Source: Homarus americanus (taxonomy: Eukaryota; Arthropoda; Malacostraca; Decapoda; Nephropidae). From it: a stretch of 64,000 nt of DNA. The notes under the pieces are model-generated. The model saw only the letters and a list, made by a program, of their open reading frames with translations. It was not told where the DNA came from and made no database searches. Location: NCBI RefSeq assembly GCF_018991925.1, contig NW_024748870.1:6010433-6074432 (forward strand). Direction: 5' to 3'. Made by a program: the position numbers and the translations under genes. Positions 1-10,045 of this stretch are shown one piece after another. How positions within the stretch are numbered: the stretch's first letter is position 1; each line of letters opens with the position of its first letter.

Positions 1-22
1 CGTTTAGTGTAAATATTTTCAG

Positions 23-223
23 GTGATTCGAAACGTCTTCTACCGTCTAGTACTGATCAAGTTGTTCCTCGTCAACCAGTCGCCCTTCTTGACACTTTTT
101 TTTAACAAGGACCAACTTGGTGATTCCTATAAGAGTGAAGTGCGACGCTCCTTTTTTTCTTGTCTGTGTCAAGTTACGGGGAAGAGACCAACTAACGACT
201 GCTTTCTTTTATTTATGTCTTGA
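23..223 (+). other. Possible partial internal exon, unrecognised
   Basis: A pyrimidine-containing tract ending in TTTTCAG (16-22) could be a splice acceptor. The frame immediately after it stays open for 66 codons. The first ~45 codons are rich in C-ending codons and read as a hydrophobic peptide (VIRNVFYRLVLIKLFLVNQ...), which resembles a membrane segment. No clear GT donor ends the frame, and no domain is recognised. The same stretch is bounded by short inverted repeats (1-12 and 252-263), so it could instead be part of a small transposon. Low confidence. Confidence 0.15.
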
Positions 224-390
224 GTGTGTTGACGAACCTTGAGTGATTGTCTTACACTAAATGAGACGGATTTGTTGTTTTTGGCTGGTGTTAGAGGGCC
301 TCTTTTGTCTTGCCTGTTGTGGTTGGTAATGTTTGGCCCATAGACGTATATATAACACACATTTATATATAAAAGACATACGTATACACA

Positions 391-414
391 ACACACACAG
401 AACACACACACACA

Positions 415-483
<69 letters not shown>
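391..483. repeat. (CA)n microsatellite
   Basis: About 90 bases of nearly pure CA dinucleotide with two CATA interruptions. Long His/Thr or Cys/Val open frames across it are artefacts of the repeat. Confidence 0.95.
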
Positions 484-485
<2 letters not shown>

Positions 486-599
486 GGATATCGAAAAAGT
501 GAAGTGAAAGATGTGGACAGATATATGGACGGATAAGTAGGCAGAATGAAGTGATTCAAGTGAGTGATAGACGCTGACTCAACCCAGCCACAGTAACAC

Positions 600-704
600 A
601 GCAGGTGATATATCCCACAGGCCGCCTCCAGTGATCCCTGAGGCGTCCTAGCAACAGTTATCTGCCCTTGTGACGTGTTTCAGGGATCATCGGGGCATTT
701 CAAG
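600..704 (+). other. Possible 5' UTR or internal exon end with strong splice donor
   Basis: The sequence CATTTCAAG|GTGAGTATCC puts a near-consensus donor at 705-710. Upstream, 600-680 is non-repetitive, moderately GC-rich DNA without a long open frame, which would suit an untranslated first exon. A TGTTTCAG at 676-683 could also act as an acceptor and would leave an in-frame 21-nt micro-exon (684-704). Nothing distinguishes these readings, and no coding identity is seen. Confidence 0.22.
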
Positions 705-1211
705 GTGAGTATCCCTATCCTTGGGGGCGTCAGTCGCTAAGGGTGGAGCCGTCAGTGGGAGACAACACAACAGGTTCCCCGCTGAGCTCCCTGGCTGAGA
801 GGACCTGAGTGTTACCCTAAAGTCCTCGTCTGGGGTAAATTAGATCACTTGTTTATCCTCAAGGCGAGAGAGATTTGCTTTATCTTGGATGGTCTTGGAG
901 AATTTTACTTTCTCTCTCTCTCTCTCGCTTAGCTGGTCTTTATCAAATATTTCCCTATTTCTGTCATTAACGTGAGCTAGAAAGATAATTTAAACTGAAG
1001 TGACGAACAGCACAGTACTTGTATCTATATCCCGCATTGTTTAGTTGCTCTGTAGAGAATTAGAAGTGGGCCTTGTATTTCAGTTCACACCACCGATCTA
1101 CACTGACCGTCTGTAGCTCACCTGACTGTCGCTCTGTGTCTCTACTATGTCCAGGAATAAAGACGTAGATTGATTAGCTTAACTTTTTAAACACCACACT
1201 GCTCCCCATCC
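705..1211. other. Single-copy DNA, no gene seen
   Basis: Non-repetitive sequence apart from a short CT run at 911-926. No open frame, RNA gene or transposon is recognised. If the donor at 705 is real, this would be intron. Confidence 0.4.
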
Positions 1212-1385
1212 TCCAAAACGTACGCCTGGTGGTGCTGGTGGTGGTGGTGATGCTGGTTGTGATGTGAATGTGGTGGTGCTGGTAGTTGTGCTGGTGATTG
1301 GTGGTGGTGGTGGTGATTGGTGGTAGTGGTGATGATGTTGTTGATGTTGGTGGTGGTAATGGTGGTGATGGGGGATGAAAATGGT
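1212..1385 (+). repeat. GGT/GTG-rich degenerate trinucleotide tract
   Basis: Repeated GGTGGTGGTGATG-type units, imperfect throughout. The minus strand reads as Thr/His/Pro-rich frames that are explained by the repeat. Confidence 0.85.
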
Positions 1386-1745
1386 GGCGATGATGGGTTA
1401 TGTAAAGCGACAGGGATAAACCAGATGAAAATTTGAGGTTGCGTTGTGCAGAGAGAACGCCACAGCAGACCACATCCTTTATAACAGAAACAGTGGCAGG
1501 CAACGAGTGAAGAGACAGTGTGTGTTTGTGTGTTTGGCCATAGTTCTCGCCAGCCTACACCAGGAGACGACATTTGACAAGAAGAGTTAAAGAAGAACGA
1601 GGTTTTAGTATGAAGATATGACCAAAACAGACACACATCTACACTGAAACATGATAGAGAACCTCAGCTAGTTCGTCCAGTTCACCAGGCAGAGAATAGT
1701 CTGATAAAGAAAGTTTCCATCCAAGAAAGTGATCGCAATAGAGAG

Positions 1746-1982
1746 GTGGTCTTAAATATCAGGATGGTTCTTTGCGAGGCCATAACTGACTGCATCTCTG
1801 ATAACTGGGAGAAGTTTTCCTTAATATACGAGCAACAGAACAGTGACCCCGCGTTAAGGTTACTGGAGGTCACAGTTTTCCGCGAATGTATCAGAAAACG
1901 ACCGATTCATCGACAAACTAACAACCTCTTATATATGTTTATATATGTTTTCTTATTTTTTGGGGGGTCACCTGAAGATTAG
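1746..1982 (+). other. Short ORF, hypothetical
   Basis: A 78-codon frame; its first ~55 codons have mixed, non-repetitive composition (for example CEAITDCISDNWEKF). The 3' end runs into an AT-rich stretch and then the left arm of the foldback element at 1969. No motif, acceptor or family is recognised. It may be a chance frame. Confidence 0.15.
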
Positions 1983-2107
1983 CCCCCCTGTTTATTTCAC
2001 CTTAAAGTTAACCAACCTAACCTAACCTAATTTAATCTAACTCCTCCATAAAGCGAAGGGTGTTTAATCATCAGGTGAAATAAACTGCAGGGGCTAATCT
2101 TCAGGTG
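1969..2107. mobile_element. Foldback element A with AACCT core
   Basis: Left arm 1969-2002 and right arm 2073-2107 are inverted copies, about 30 of 35 positions pairing. They share an 18-bp outer block starting CACCTGAAGATTAG and a 12-bp inner block TTTATTTCACCT. The ~70-bp loop holds three AACCT units. Related arms flank TTAGG blocks at 15230-15442 and 19023-19497, so this is a small family and not a chance palindrome. There is no coding capacity. A MITE-like non-autonomous element is the simplest reading. Confidence 0.6.
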
Positions 2108-2690
2108 TTTCTTTATCGTTATTTCCTGTTATCTTGTCGAGCTGAGTGAATAGAGAAGACAGCGTGGACTTGTGTAGTTAACATTCTATTCTTCTTGTGG
2201 CAGTAAGACGTACAAGGTCACGTTAATCCCGCATTGTTTACCTTCGTGAATCAGTTAGACGCGTGGGCTTGTGTAACATTATCTGACGTATATTTTTAAC
2301 TTTTACTTCCTAACTTGGGGAATTATTAAGACATTGGAGCTCGTGAAACTTATCTTTAGCTGTTTGTGTCTAAGGGGAGGTGTGTGGGTCTGCTTCTTGA
2401 CGCCTTGAAACTGTATCCCGACTGGCCAATTATCTTATCTCGGTCTGGTGGTGTTATTGGTAAACACTCTCGTCCACTTACCTGCGCCCACCTGTTGATG
2501 TCTCTCTCTCTCTCTCTCTCTGGAAAATGTAATCTACAGCCTTACCCTCTCCGTCGCTGAGACAATGATCATTATTTCTAGCTTCCCTGAGAACAGCTGA
2601 AACCAGACTCCTCTGATGAATCTTATAAAGGGTCGAGGAAGGTCAAAGTCGTATTGATCACGTGACTGACCTTGACCTCTGCTGACTGAA
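2108..2690. other. Single-copy DNA, no gene seen
   Basis: Non-repetitive except for (CT)n at 2502-2521. Short open frames are present without coding character. A donor-like CAG|GTAAGT on the minus strand near 2475-2485 has no usable exon attached. Confidence 0.4.
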
Positions 2691-2691
2691 C

Positions 2692-2830
2692 CTCTCCCCC
2701 ACCCCTCCCGCCTCTCTCCCCGTCTCTCCTCTCGCTTCCCGTCTTCTCTCCCTTCCCGCCCTCCTTTCCCTCGCCTCCCGTCTCGCCTCGTCCCCTCTCT
2801 CCTCACACTTCCCGCCTTATCTCTCTTTCT
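2692..2830 (+). repeat. Polypyrimidine tract (CCTCTC-rich)
   Basis: About 140 bases almost entirely C and T on the plus strand, without a strict period. Confidence 0.8.
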
Positions 2831-2977
2831 TCAATTAGAATATGACTCCAATGTATGTGAACCACTGACCTATATATACTGCTAATGAATATGATGCATT
2901 TCTTTCTTTGTGTACGAACCTCTGTCCTGCATGGCAGTGAAGAGTGACACTACCCACATGAATCTGACACATATACA

Positions 2978-2978
<1 letters not shown>

Positions 2979-3028
<50 letters not shown>
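2979..3028. repeat. (TA)n microsatellite
   Basis: About 24 uninterrupted TA units. Confidence 0.95.
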
Positions 3029-3029
<1 letters not shown>

Positions 3030-3134
3030 CTTTCCAGCACTTACTACAAGGTTGCGCGTAGATTCTCCAGCCAAGAGATTTATACGAATTGTGAGATAGC
3101 TTGATGGATCTTCTGGCCCAGACGGGTGCCGGAT

Positions 3135-3262
3135 AGAAGAGAGAGAGAGAGAGATGATTGCGAAAAAAAGAGTAGTAGAAGAAGAGGAAGAATAAGAAGA
3201 TGGAGAGAGATAATACTTTTGGAGATGAGAGAGACAGGAATAGAAAGAGAGGATGTAAAGGT
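3135..3262 (+). repeat. Polypurine (GA/GAA) tract
   Basis: Degenerate GAGA and GAAGAA units; no strict period. Confidence 0.7.
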
Positions 3263-3467
3263 CCAATAACTATGTAAACGAGAGAAAGAGTCTCGAACAC
3301 CACACATTTCCTAATTATCCTAACACAGGGTTCATTACATCAACACAGTGATCCTTGGTGGCGTCTCTACCTACATTTGCCTTCTTATTGACACACAGAG
3401 GATCAGCCTGACCTTCCCCCCGCTTATTTTATCTCTTATATGTTTATCCTCGCTTTCTTTATCTCTC

Positions 3468-3470
<3 letters not shown>

Positions 3471-3520
<50 letters not shown>

Positions 3521-3522
3521 TA
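3471..3522. repeat. (TTA)n microsatellite
   Basis: About 17 perfect trinucleotide units. Confidence 0.95.
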
Positions 3523-4162
3523 ATTTATATTTAATTTTATTTCTTATATTTCTTTAAACATTTTGAGTCGTTTGTTTTTTCGTGTTTCTTGGACTGTGAA
3601 CTAAGAACTGCTAATGACTTGTTTTCTTGTTGTGTTATTCTTGTTGTGTTTTGGCACTTGGGGCGTCTGTGTGAGGCTGCAGGGGAAGGGAGCTCCTACT
3701 GACGACGTTGAAGGAACGTGTAGTGACATAAGGGCCAGACTGTGTGAATTCTAAATCATTGATAAGGTAATCCAAGACGTAATTGTGTACAAAATTGATA
3801 AAGTAATTAATAATGATATTGGATAAATAACTGGGATTGTACTCCATAAAATAAATTATAACATAATTAATAATGTAATAGAATACGTAATTGGAAACTT
3901 AATTGGTATCCTGATAATTGGCTAACATTTGGACCGAAGCTGCCATCTCCCCTCCCTCTCAACCCCACAACATCTACACACCTGGGTTAGAGACGTTAAT
4001 TGGCTCTTGATTCACCTGACTGATGTTTGAAGCAGTAGTTAGGCTGACTACCACAACGACTACTACTGTACTACTACTTTTATTCAAATGGCCTCCAACC
4101 TCCCTTTATAGCTAAACCTTCTTCACCAGTTTATTAACTATCCTACTACAAAAGTATCTAAC
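3523..4162. other. Single-copy DNA, no gene seen
   Basis: AT-rich, with several loosely related AATTAATAATG and GTAATTGG-type phrases at 3740-3915. No coding or RNA feature is recognised. Confidence 0.4.
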
Positions 4163-4471
4163 CTAGCTAAGTGAGTTAAGCCACAAATCTATACAGCATT
4201 CTGTGACTGTTGCCTCATAGTCCCGCCAGATATTGTGAACACCAGAGGATTGAAGCTGCCTTGATCCACGTTCATCAGCAACGAGCAACTCTGCCCCAGC
4301 TGTCAAAGTTCCATCATCATGTGAGCTAATGACAATAACTCATGGACGGAAACCAAGACCATTATAAGTGTGGAAAATACAATGGCATACACCGAGGTGC
4401 TGTTTGTGTGAAAATTTACACAAGAGAACGAAAGACCGGAGCTCTAAGCAAATTGAGTTAACATTGAAAAT
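4163..4471 (-). pseudogene. Coding-like remnant with one in-frame stop, unrecognised
   Basis: On the minus strand the frame from 4471 to the TAG at 4163-4165 is open for 103 codons except for a single TGA (4340-4342). The part after the stop has balanced, soluble-protein composition (SSHDDGTLTAGAELLVADE, then a segment with HNIWRDYEATVTE). The first part contains Cys/His-rich CHCIFHTYNGLGFRP. There is no start methionine, no splice signal and no family match from memory. The bland surroundings suggest a decayed gene or transposon ORF fragment; chance is not excluded. Confidence 0.25.
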
Positions 4472-4745
4472 TTATTCAGTTGATATGCCCAGAAAATACT
4501 GATGCAAAGTGACCAATAACAACACCGTGGTCTTGTTTCAGTACACCATGACACTAGACCACCACCACCACCAACTACCATCATACCACCACCAATACCA
4601 CGACGCCATCACCACTACTCGTGATTGAATAACCGGCTAAGGAACATCAGAGACTCACAACCTTTGAAGTGAATCTTTAAGGAGAGATTTATATCTGTGT
4701 CTCAGTGCAGCCACAGCTCGTGTTCACTCTCAGAAAGCCACACTG

Positions 4746-5100
4746 ACGAGGAGGGGGGAAAAAGGAAGAAGGAGCAATAGCGGAGGAGGAGAGTAGGAGG
4801 AAGGTGAAGGCGTAGACAGGGGAAGAGTAGAGAGAAGGGTGGGGGAAGAGTGGTGGAAAGTAGGAGGAGGAGGGACGGAAGAGGGATGAATAGAACGGTG
4901 ATGTGGGAGGTTAGGGAAGAGGTGACCAGAACACAGTAAGGGATGGATGGAAAAATATTGGGTGGGGAATAATGCGGAGGGTGTGAAGGGGGGCATTATT
5001 AGACGGAGGAAGGAAAAAAGAAGATAGAAAAGGAGGAGAATGAAAGAACGAAGGAATAAAAGAGGATTGCAGGCAGAGTAGTGGATGGGTAGAGAGGGAG
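4746..5100 (+). repeat. Polypurine tract (GGAGGA/GGAAGA)
   Basis: About 350 bases dominated by G and A on the plus strand, without a fixed period. The Ser/Pro/Leu-rich minus-strand frames are explained by composition. Confidence 0.75.
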
Positions 5101-5430
5101 GTGTAGTCCCACAGGTCTCCAAGGCACTTTTGCTTCTGCTTTAGGTCGTCGACACGCAGCAAACACCTACCAAAGGGTCGTCAACATCCGCCTCAGTTAT
5201 TGACACGCACTGAGACATCTTCAAGATCCCAGGAGTCCTCAGCATTTATACCTGCTTATCAACACTTGTCATCACTCGACTAAGCTGCCTCGCTTATTAG
5301 ATCAAGCTAGTGGTCGGGAGATGACCTACTTGGGGACACCTTTATGTCTGTCACGTCAACAAGATACAAGGCAGAGACAATTGGCGTTTCTGAGATCTTA
5401 TATAATAAACAATTCATGCTTCCGTTAACT

Positions 5431-5433
5431 CTC

Positions 5434-5503
<70 letters not shown>
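5431..5503 (+). repeat. (CT)n microsatellite
   Basis: Some 36 CT units, nearly perfect. Confidence 0.95.
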
Positions 5504-5505
<2 letters not shown>

Positions 5506-6110
5506 CCAAAAACAAAAACAAAAAGTGAAAACTAATCACCATGACGTGTAAAAATTCCCCTCCTCCCTAAAGTCTATTAGTGAACGGTAGTGCAAGTTAT
5601 TACAGAGGACAAAAGATGGCCACACATTAGCTCCAACACGGTATTCATGTATCGTTTGAACAGTTAATGACATGAGGTTTTCACACTGACCTTCTAAACT
5701 GTTTACGAAGTTTACCAGGAAAAAATACGTTCTTATATCCCAATAGCAACCATCGAACCTCTGGCTTTACAAACTCAGATTACTGTCACATCTTCTATGA
5801 AAACATGAGAGAGTGACAACCACAATCATCCATCGGAAATTAAACCCACATTTAAATGAAGGGGAACTTTATTCATATTTCGTACCACAAGGGAATATCA
5901 GTGAGTGCTGAAAATGAGTTGTTTTATGTCTCCTAATGTGAGTTGGATACCTAAAGTTGATCATTGACGCGACTGTAAATCCTTCTGGTTGGATTCGTTC
6001 AGTTTTTTTTTGGGGGGGGGGGAGCTTCCGTTGTGGACACGAGAACCCACTTGACACGATGATCACCTTTGGCTGAGAGGGTAGGAGTACCTGTCTCACG
6101 TGAGGGATTG
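5504..6110. other. Single-copy DNA, no gene seen
   Basis: Non-repetitive apart from a T8-G11 homopolymer run near 6003-6021. No coding frame is supported. Confidence 0.4.
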
Positions 6111-6225
6111 TTGTGTGAGTGTGAGAAATGATAGTTAGAAAGAGTGTGAGAGTGTGTGTGAGTGTGACAATATGTGAGTGTGAGAGTGTGTGTGAGAGTG
6201 TGTTAGAGTGTGAGTGTGAAAGAAT
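6111..6225 (+). repeat. GTGTGAGAGTGT degenerate tandem tract
   Basis: Mixed GTGTGAG and GAGTGT units, giving a Ser/His/Thr/Leu frame on the minus strand. Confidence 0.8.
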
Positions 6226-6289
6226 GTAGGAGGGAAAGTATATAATACAGATAAACACAAACAAACAGACAGGGGCAGACAGATTATCA

Positions 6290-7336
6290 CGTACCCTTGT
6301 CATCACGTACGAGTATTGTACTCCTGACATCCACTATCCCTTCCATCACGTACCCCTGTCAAACACTACCCATGCAATCACGTACCCCTGTCATTACGTA
6401 CCCCTGCAACCACGTACCCCTGTCATCCACTATCCCTGCAACCACGTACCCCTGTCATCCACTATCCCTGCAACCACATAACTCTGCCATCATGTACCCC
6501 TGCCATCACGTACCCCTATCATACACTACCCATGCAATCACGTACCCCTGCCATCACTTACCCATGTCATCATGTACCCCTGGTATAACGTACCCCTGCC
6601 ATAACGTAGCCCTGTCATCACGCACCCCTGCCTTCGTGTACCCCTGCCACCACATACCCCTGCCATAACATACCCCTGTCATCACGTACCCCTGCCTTCG
6701 TGTACCCCTGCCATCACGTACCCGTGTCATCACGTACCCCAGTCATCATATACCCCAGCCATCACGTACCCATCTCATTACGTACCCCTGCCATCACGTA
6801 CCCCTGTCATCACGTATCCCTGTCATCCACTACCCTTGCAATCACATCCCTTTCATCACGTACCCTGCCATCATGTAACCCTGTCATCACGTACCCTGTC
6901 ATTATGTACCCCTGCCACCCAATACCCCTGTCATCACGTACCCCTGCTATAACGTAGCCTGCCATCACGTACCCTGCCATCTCGTACCCCTGCTATCATG
7001 TACCCTTGTCATCACGCTACGTACTCCCACATCGCGTACCCTGCCATCATGTACCCTTGCCATCACGTACCCCTGCCATCTGTATCCCTACCATCACGTA
7101 CCCCGTCATCACGTACCTCTGTCATCACATAACCCCTGTCATCACTTTCACTCGCCACCCAATACCCCTGTCATCACGTACCCCTTCTATAACGTACTCC
7201 TACCATCACGTTCCCCTATCATCACGTACCCCTATCATCACGTACCCCTGTCATCATATACCCCTGCCATCATGTACCCCTGCCATCACGTACCCCTGCC
7301 ATCACGAACCCCTGCCATTACCTACACCTGTCATAA
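6290..7336 (+). repeat. 16-bp minisatellite (CATCACGTACCCCTGC)
   Basis: About 65 units of consensus CATCACGTACCCCTGC, with frequent one-base indels, alternative units (CATCCACTATCCCTG) and drift. Since 16 is not a multiple of three, all frames cycle and stay partly open, which gives three spurious ORFs of 85-123 codons. Confidence 0.9.
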
Positions 7337-8419
7337 CAGATAAATGAGCAACAAACACTTGAGACGTACGTCCTTGGTGAATCTCTCTCACTAATATGAT
7401 GAATATATCTCATTAACTCCTTGTGAACAGAGTACATGAGGGGAGGTGTAGGTGGCCTACCCTCCCCCTAACACACCTAATACTCCCCCCTACTTCCTTG
7501 CCTCACCACCGCCCAAGAGTCCTTCACTGGTGGAAGCTGAGAGCTGTTGATAACATCCGGCTGGTATATCAAAAGTGTTTGTTTGTCTCCAGAACCAAAT
7601 GCAGATAATGATAGAGATTATGTCAGCTTATAAAGTAATACCGTATGTGGGTGGGGGGGGGGGATTTCTCCATACGGTGGTATAATGCGTCTAGTGTGGC
7701 AGCATTATGTTAGTGTTAAGATGTAGACACTGCTTGCTTCCTGTCACTTTCAGCTACCGCCGCTGGCTAGCCCTTGTGGTGAACAGGGAAGCAGTCTTGC
7801 GTAATTTTTCCACTGCCAGTACACAGCCTCTTCACCATCGAGACTCCTGCTGTGCCTCCTCGTGGCAACACACGGTAACTGGGTGCCTCGCGGCCCCAGG
7901 CTAGACCAGCAGGGGATCTCAGAGCAGCAGTGGGCCTCTGAAGTACGGAGCATAGGTCCACTGGCATGTGGACACGTCCTGGCACCTACTAACCACTGGT
8001 TGCAGCCCACTCTCCTGCTTCATCACATAAACCAACTCGCACGCAGCCATCATACAGCTCATCATCTTCTCATTATCATCAAAACCCCTATACCCCCAAA
8101 AAGTTCTATGCCGATAGACAAATGGCGACGTGGACAGGCAGAGATGACTGCCGGGAGTCTCTAGTCACAACTCTGCACATGGGTGGCATAGATAAGATGG
8201 TCATTTATGCAGTGCATTCTGGTCCTGTCTGTGCGACTGAACAACCCTTTCCAGGAGCTACTTTGCTCACCCCAAGAGATCAGTACCTGCTGGCCCCACA
8301 GAGTTAAAGTAGTAGTACAGTACACTCCCCTGCCCGGCCATGGTGTATATAACTCACGGGAGTATTTTAGGTGTACAGTCTGTGTTAGAAAAAATCTCTT
8401 CCAGGATTCTGCTGGGTAG
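7337..8419. other. Single-copy GC-richer block, identity unknown
   Basis: The interval is non-repetitive and more GC-rich than its surroundings at 7700-8330. TGTCACTTTCAG at 7742-7753 is a good-looking splice acceptor. The following frame is open from 7754 to the TAG near 7904 (YRRWLALVVNREAVLRNF...), with a donor-like ACACG|GTAACT at 7876. No domain is recognised. Overlapping open frames on both strands argue for composition more than for a gene. Confidence 0.25.
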
Positions 8420-8456
8420 CACACACACACACACACGCACGCACGCACGCGCGCGT
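8420..8456. repeat. CA/CG dinucleotide repeat
   Basis: (CA)n grading into (CGCA)n and (CG)n, an alternating purine-pyrimidine run with potential to adopt Z-form DNA. Confidence 0.85.
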
Positions 8457-8596
8457 ACATCATTGACTAACCACGACACAAGGACATTCGGGCGTCACTC
8501 CCCAGGTGATGAGGCTTGGCTAGTGGGAGCCACAGGTTACATGGCGCCTTCTACTGTATATTGACCACCTACCTTACTGCCCTGCTGCTTCTGCCG

Positions 8597-8862
8597 GCTA
8601 TAGCCTTGGTGTCACTTTACAGGCAAATTTAGGTGTTTCACACACCCACGACTGTCTTTGTGTTATTTTACCGATAAATTTGGGTGTTTCACCAAGGCTA
8701 TAGTCTAGGCCACTAGGATGTCTGAAACACCCAAATTTGGCTGTAAATTGACACCAAGAGAGTCTTGGGTGCATGAAACACCAAAATTTGCCAGCAAAAT
8801 GACACCAAGGCTTTGGTAGTCTGAAACATACAAATTTGCCGGTAAAATGGCACCCAAATAAC
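8597..8862. repeat. Head-to-head cluster of a ~37-bp motif (five copies)
   Basis: Five diverged copies of a motif running TGAAACACCCAAATTTG ... AAAATGACACCAAGG. Two lie inverted at 8604-8640 and 8656-8691, and three are direct at 8722-8758, 8774-8810 and 8822-8857. An outer 14-bp perfect inverted repeat (CTATAGCCTTGGTG at 8598-8611 against 8691-8704) brackets the first two copies. The minus strand has an open frame in which the motif reads as a repeated CHFTGKF-type peptide, most likely incidental. Origin unknown; a MITE remnant or a binding-site cluster are both possible. Confidence 0.65.
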
Positions 8863-9494
8863 CTACGAAGCTTAAGCATGTGATGGCTTTGTCGGTTATC
8901 CTTGGTCAAATTGCTTTACTGTTTACTAATATTGTTACCACCCTATACTGTCTAGTTGTAGTACATGGAAACAATATAACTCTTCAGTCTATGTAGTGTA
9001 CAGTACACCATATTCGTGCATTGTCTATGCACATGATGAACTGAATTACTCTCAAGCCAATTTTATACATGTATGATGATTTTATTGATTTATACTAGTT
9101 TACCAAGTTATTATTCATAGAAAACTATTTTCTGGTAATGAGAGAGAATGTATAATTTGGAGGGAGGATAATTTTAAATATAAAGTTTAATTCAGTCATA
9201 TCAGTCAGGGTTGATGACTACAGTCTTCCACTCTAAACGTTCTTGGGATGTTTACATAAATCCTCTAAGGTTTTATATCTCTCTGGGGACCCAGTTTTTA
9301 ATACCATTCATCCATCCCCGTCCCTGCCTTCCCCTGGCCCTCCTACCCTCAACTTTGCCCATTAACACATCTGTTATTATTCCCTCATCCCCAATTATAT
9401 TACCAGAGTATCTTATTTTTCCCTTTCTGTATATTTCAAGTATTTCTCTCTTGTATTTTTGGCAATCTTGGTACATCTTTATTTGTTTTCCTAT
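8863..9494. other. Single-copy DNA, no gene seen
   Basis: AT-rich and non-repetitive. Open frames at 9211-9588 (+) and 9273-9476 (-) overlap on opposite strands and show no domain. Confidence 0.35.
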
Positions 9495-9519
9495 CTGGTC
9501 CCTGCGATATGCTGGAGAC

Positions 9520-9580
9520 TGTCATTTAGGTAGTAGACAACTACCAAACAGGGAGGTACTACCGCCTGGGAAGATATTGG
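9520..9580. repeat. Short multi-arm inverted repeat (GGTAGT/ACTACC)
   Basis: GGTAGTAGACAACTACC is followed by GGTACTACC, giving alternative small hairpins. The arrangement looks like part of a dispersed repeat, but only one copy is in this window. Confidence 0.3.
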
Positions 9581-9764
9581 AAGTATAATGTGTTGTCTAA
9601 TGGTAGACCCTGCTGCCATATGACATCACAAAAATTGTGACCAAGTTCCAGGTTGCTGATCTGACTTTCTGCCTCATTTACACACAATTGCAGGGTCTCA
9701 ATTTGTCTCTTACTATTGACAACACAACATACATATATCGTTTGTCACTATTGATCAATTTTCA

Positions 9765-9766
<2 letters not shown>

Positions 9767-9839
<73 letters not shown>

Positions 9840-9966
9840 CATTATCTACATTAGTATTACATATTTTAATTTAATATATATTTTTTATGAATTATTATTG
9901 TTATTATTATTCTTATTATTATTATTGTTGTTGTTGTTGTTGTTGTTGTTGTTATTATTATTATAT
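9767..9966. repeat. (ATT)n and (TTG)n/(TTA)n microsatellites
   Basis: Two runs, ATT at 9767-9840 and mixed TTA/TTG at 9892-9966, separated by about 50 bases of AT-rich DNA. The poly-Ile and poly-Leu/Cys frames across them are spurious. Confidence 0.95.
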
Positions 9967-10045
9967 TCTTTGCCCCAGGCCCTTATGTGGGTCGACCTGT
10001 GCCCTAGTGAGCAAATCCCGTAAAAAAAAAATTGATTGGAAATGT

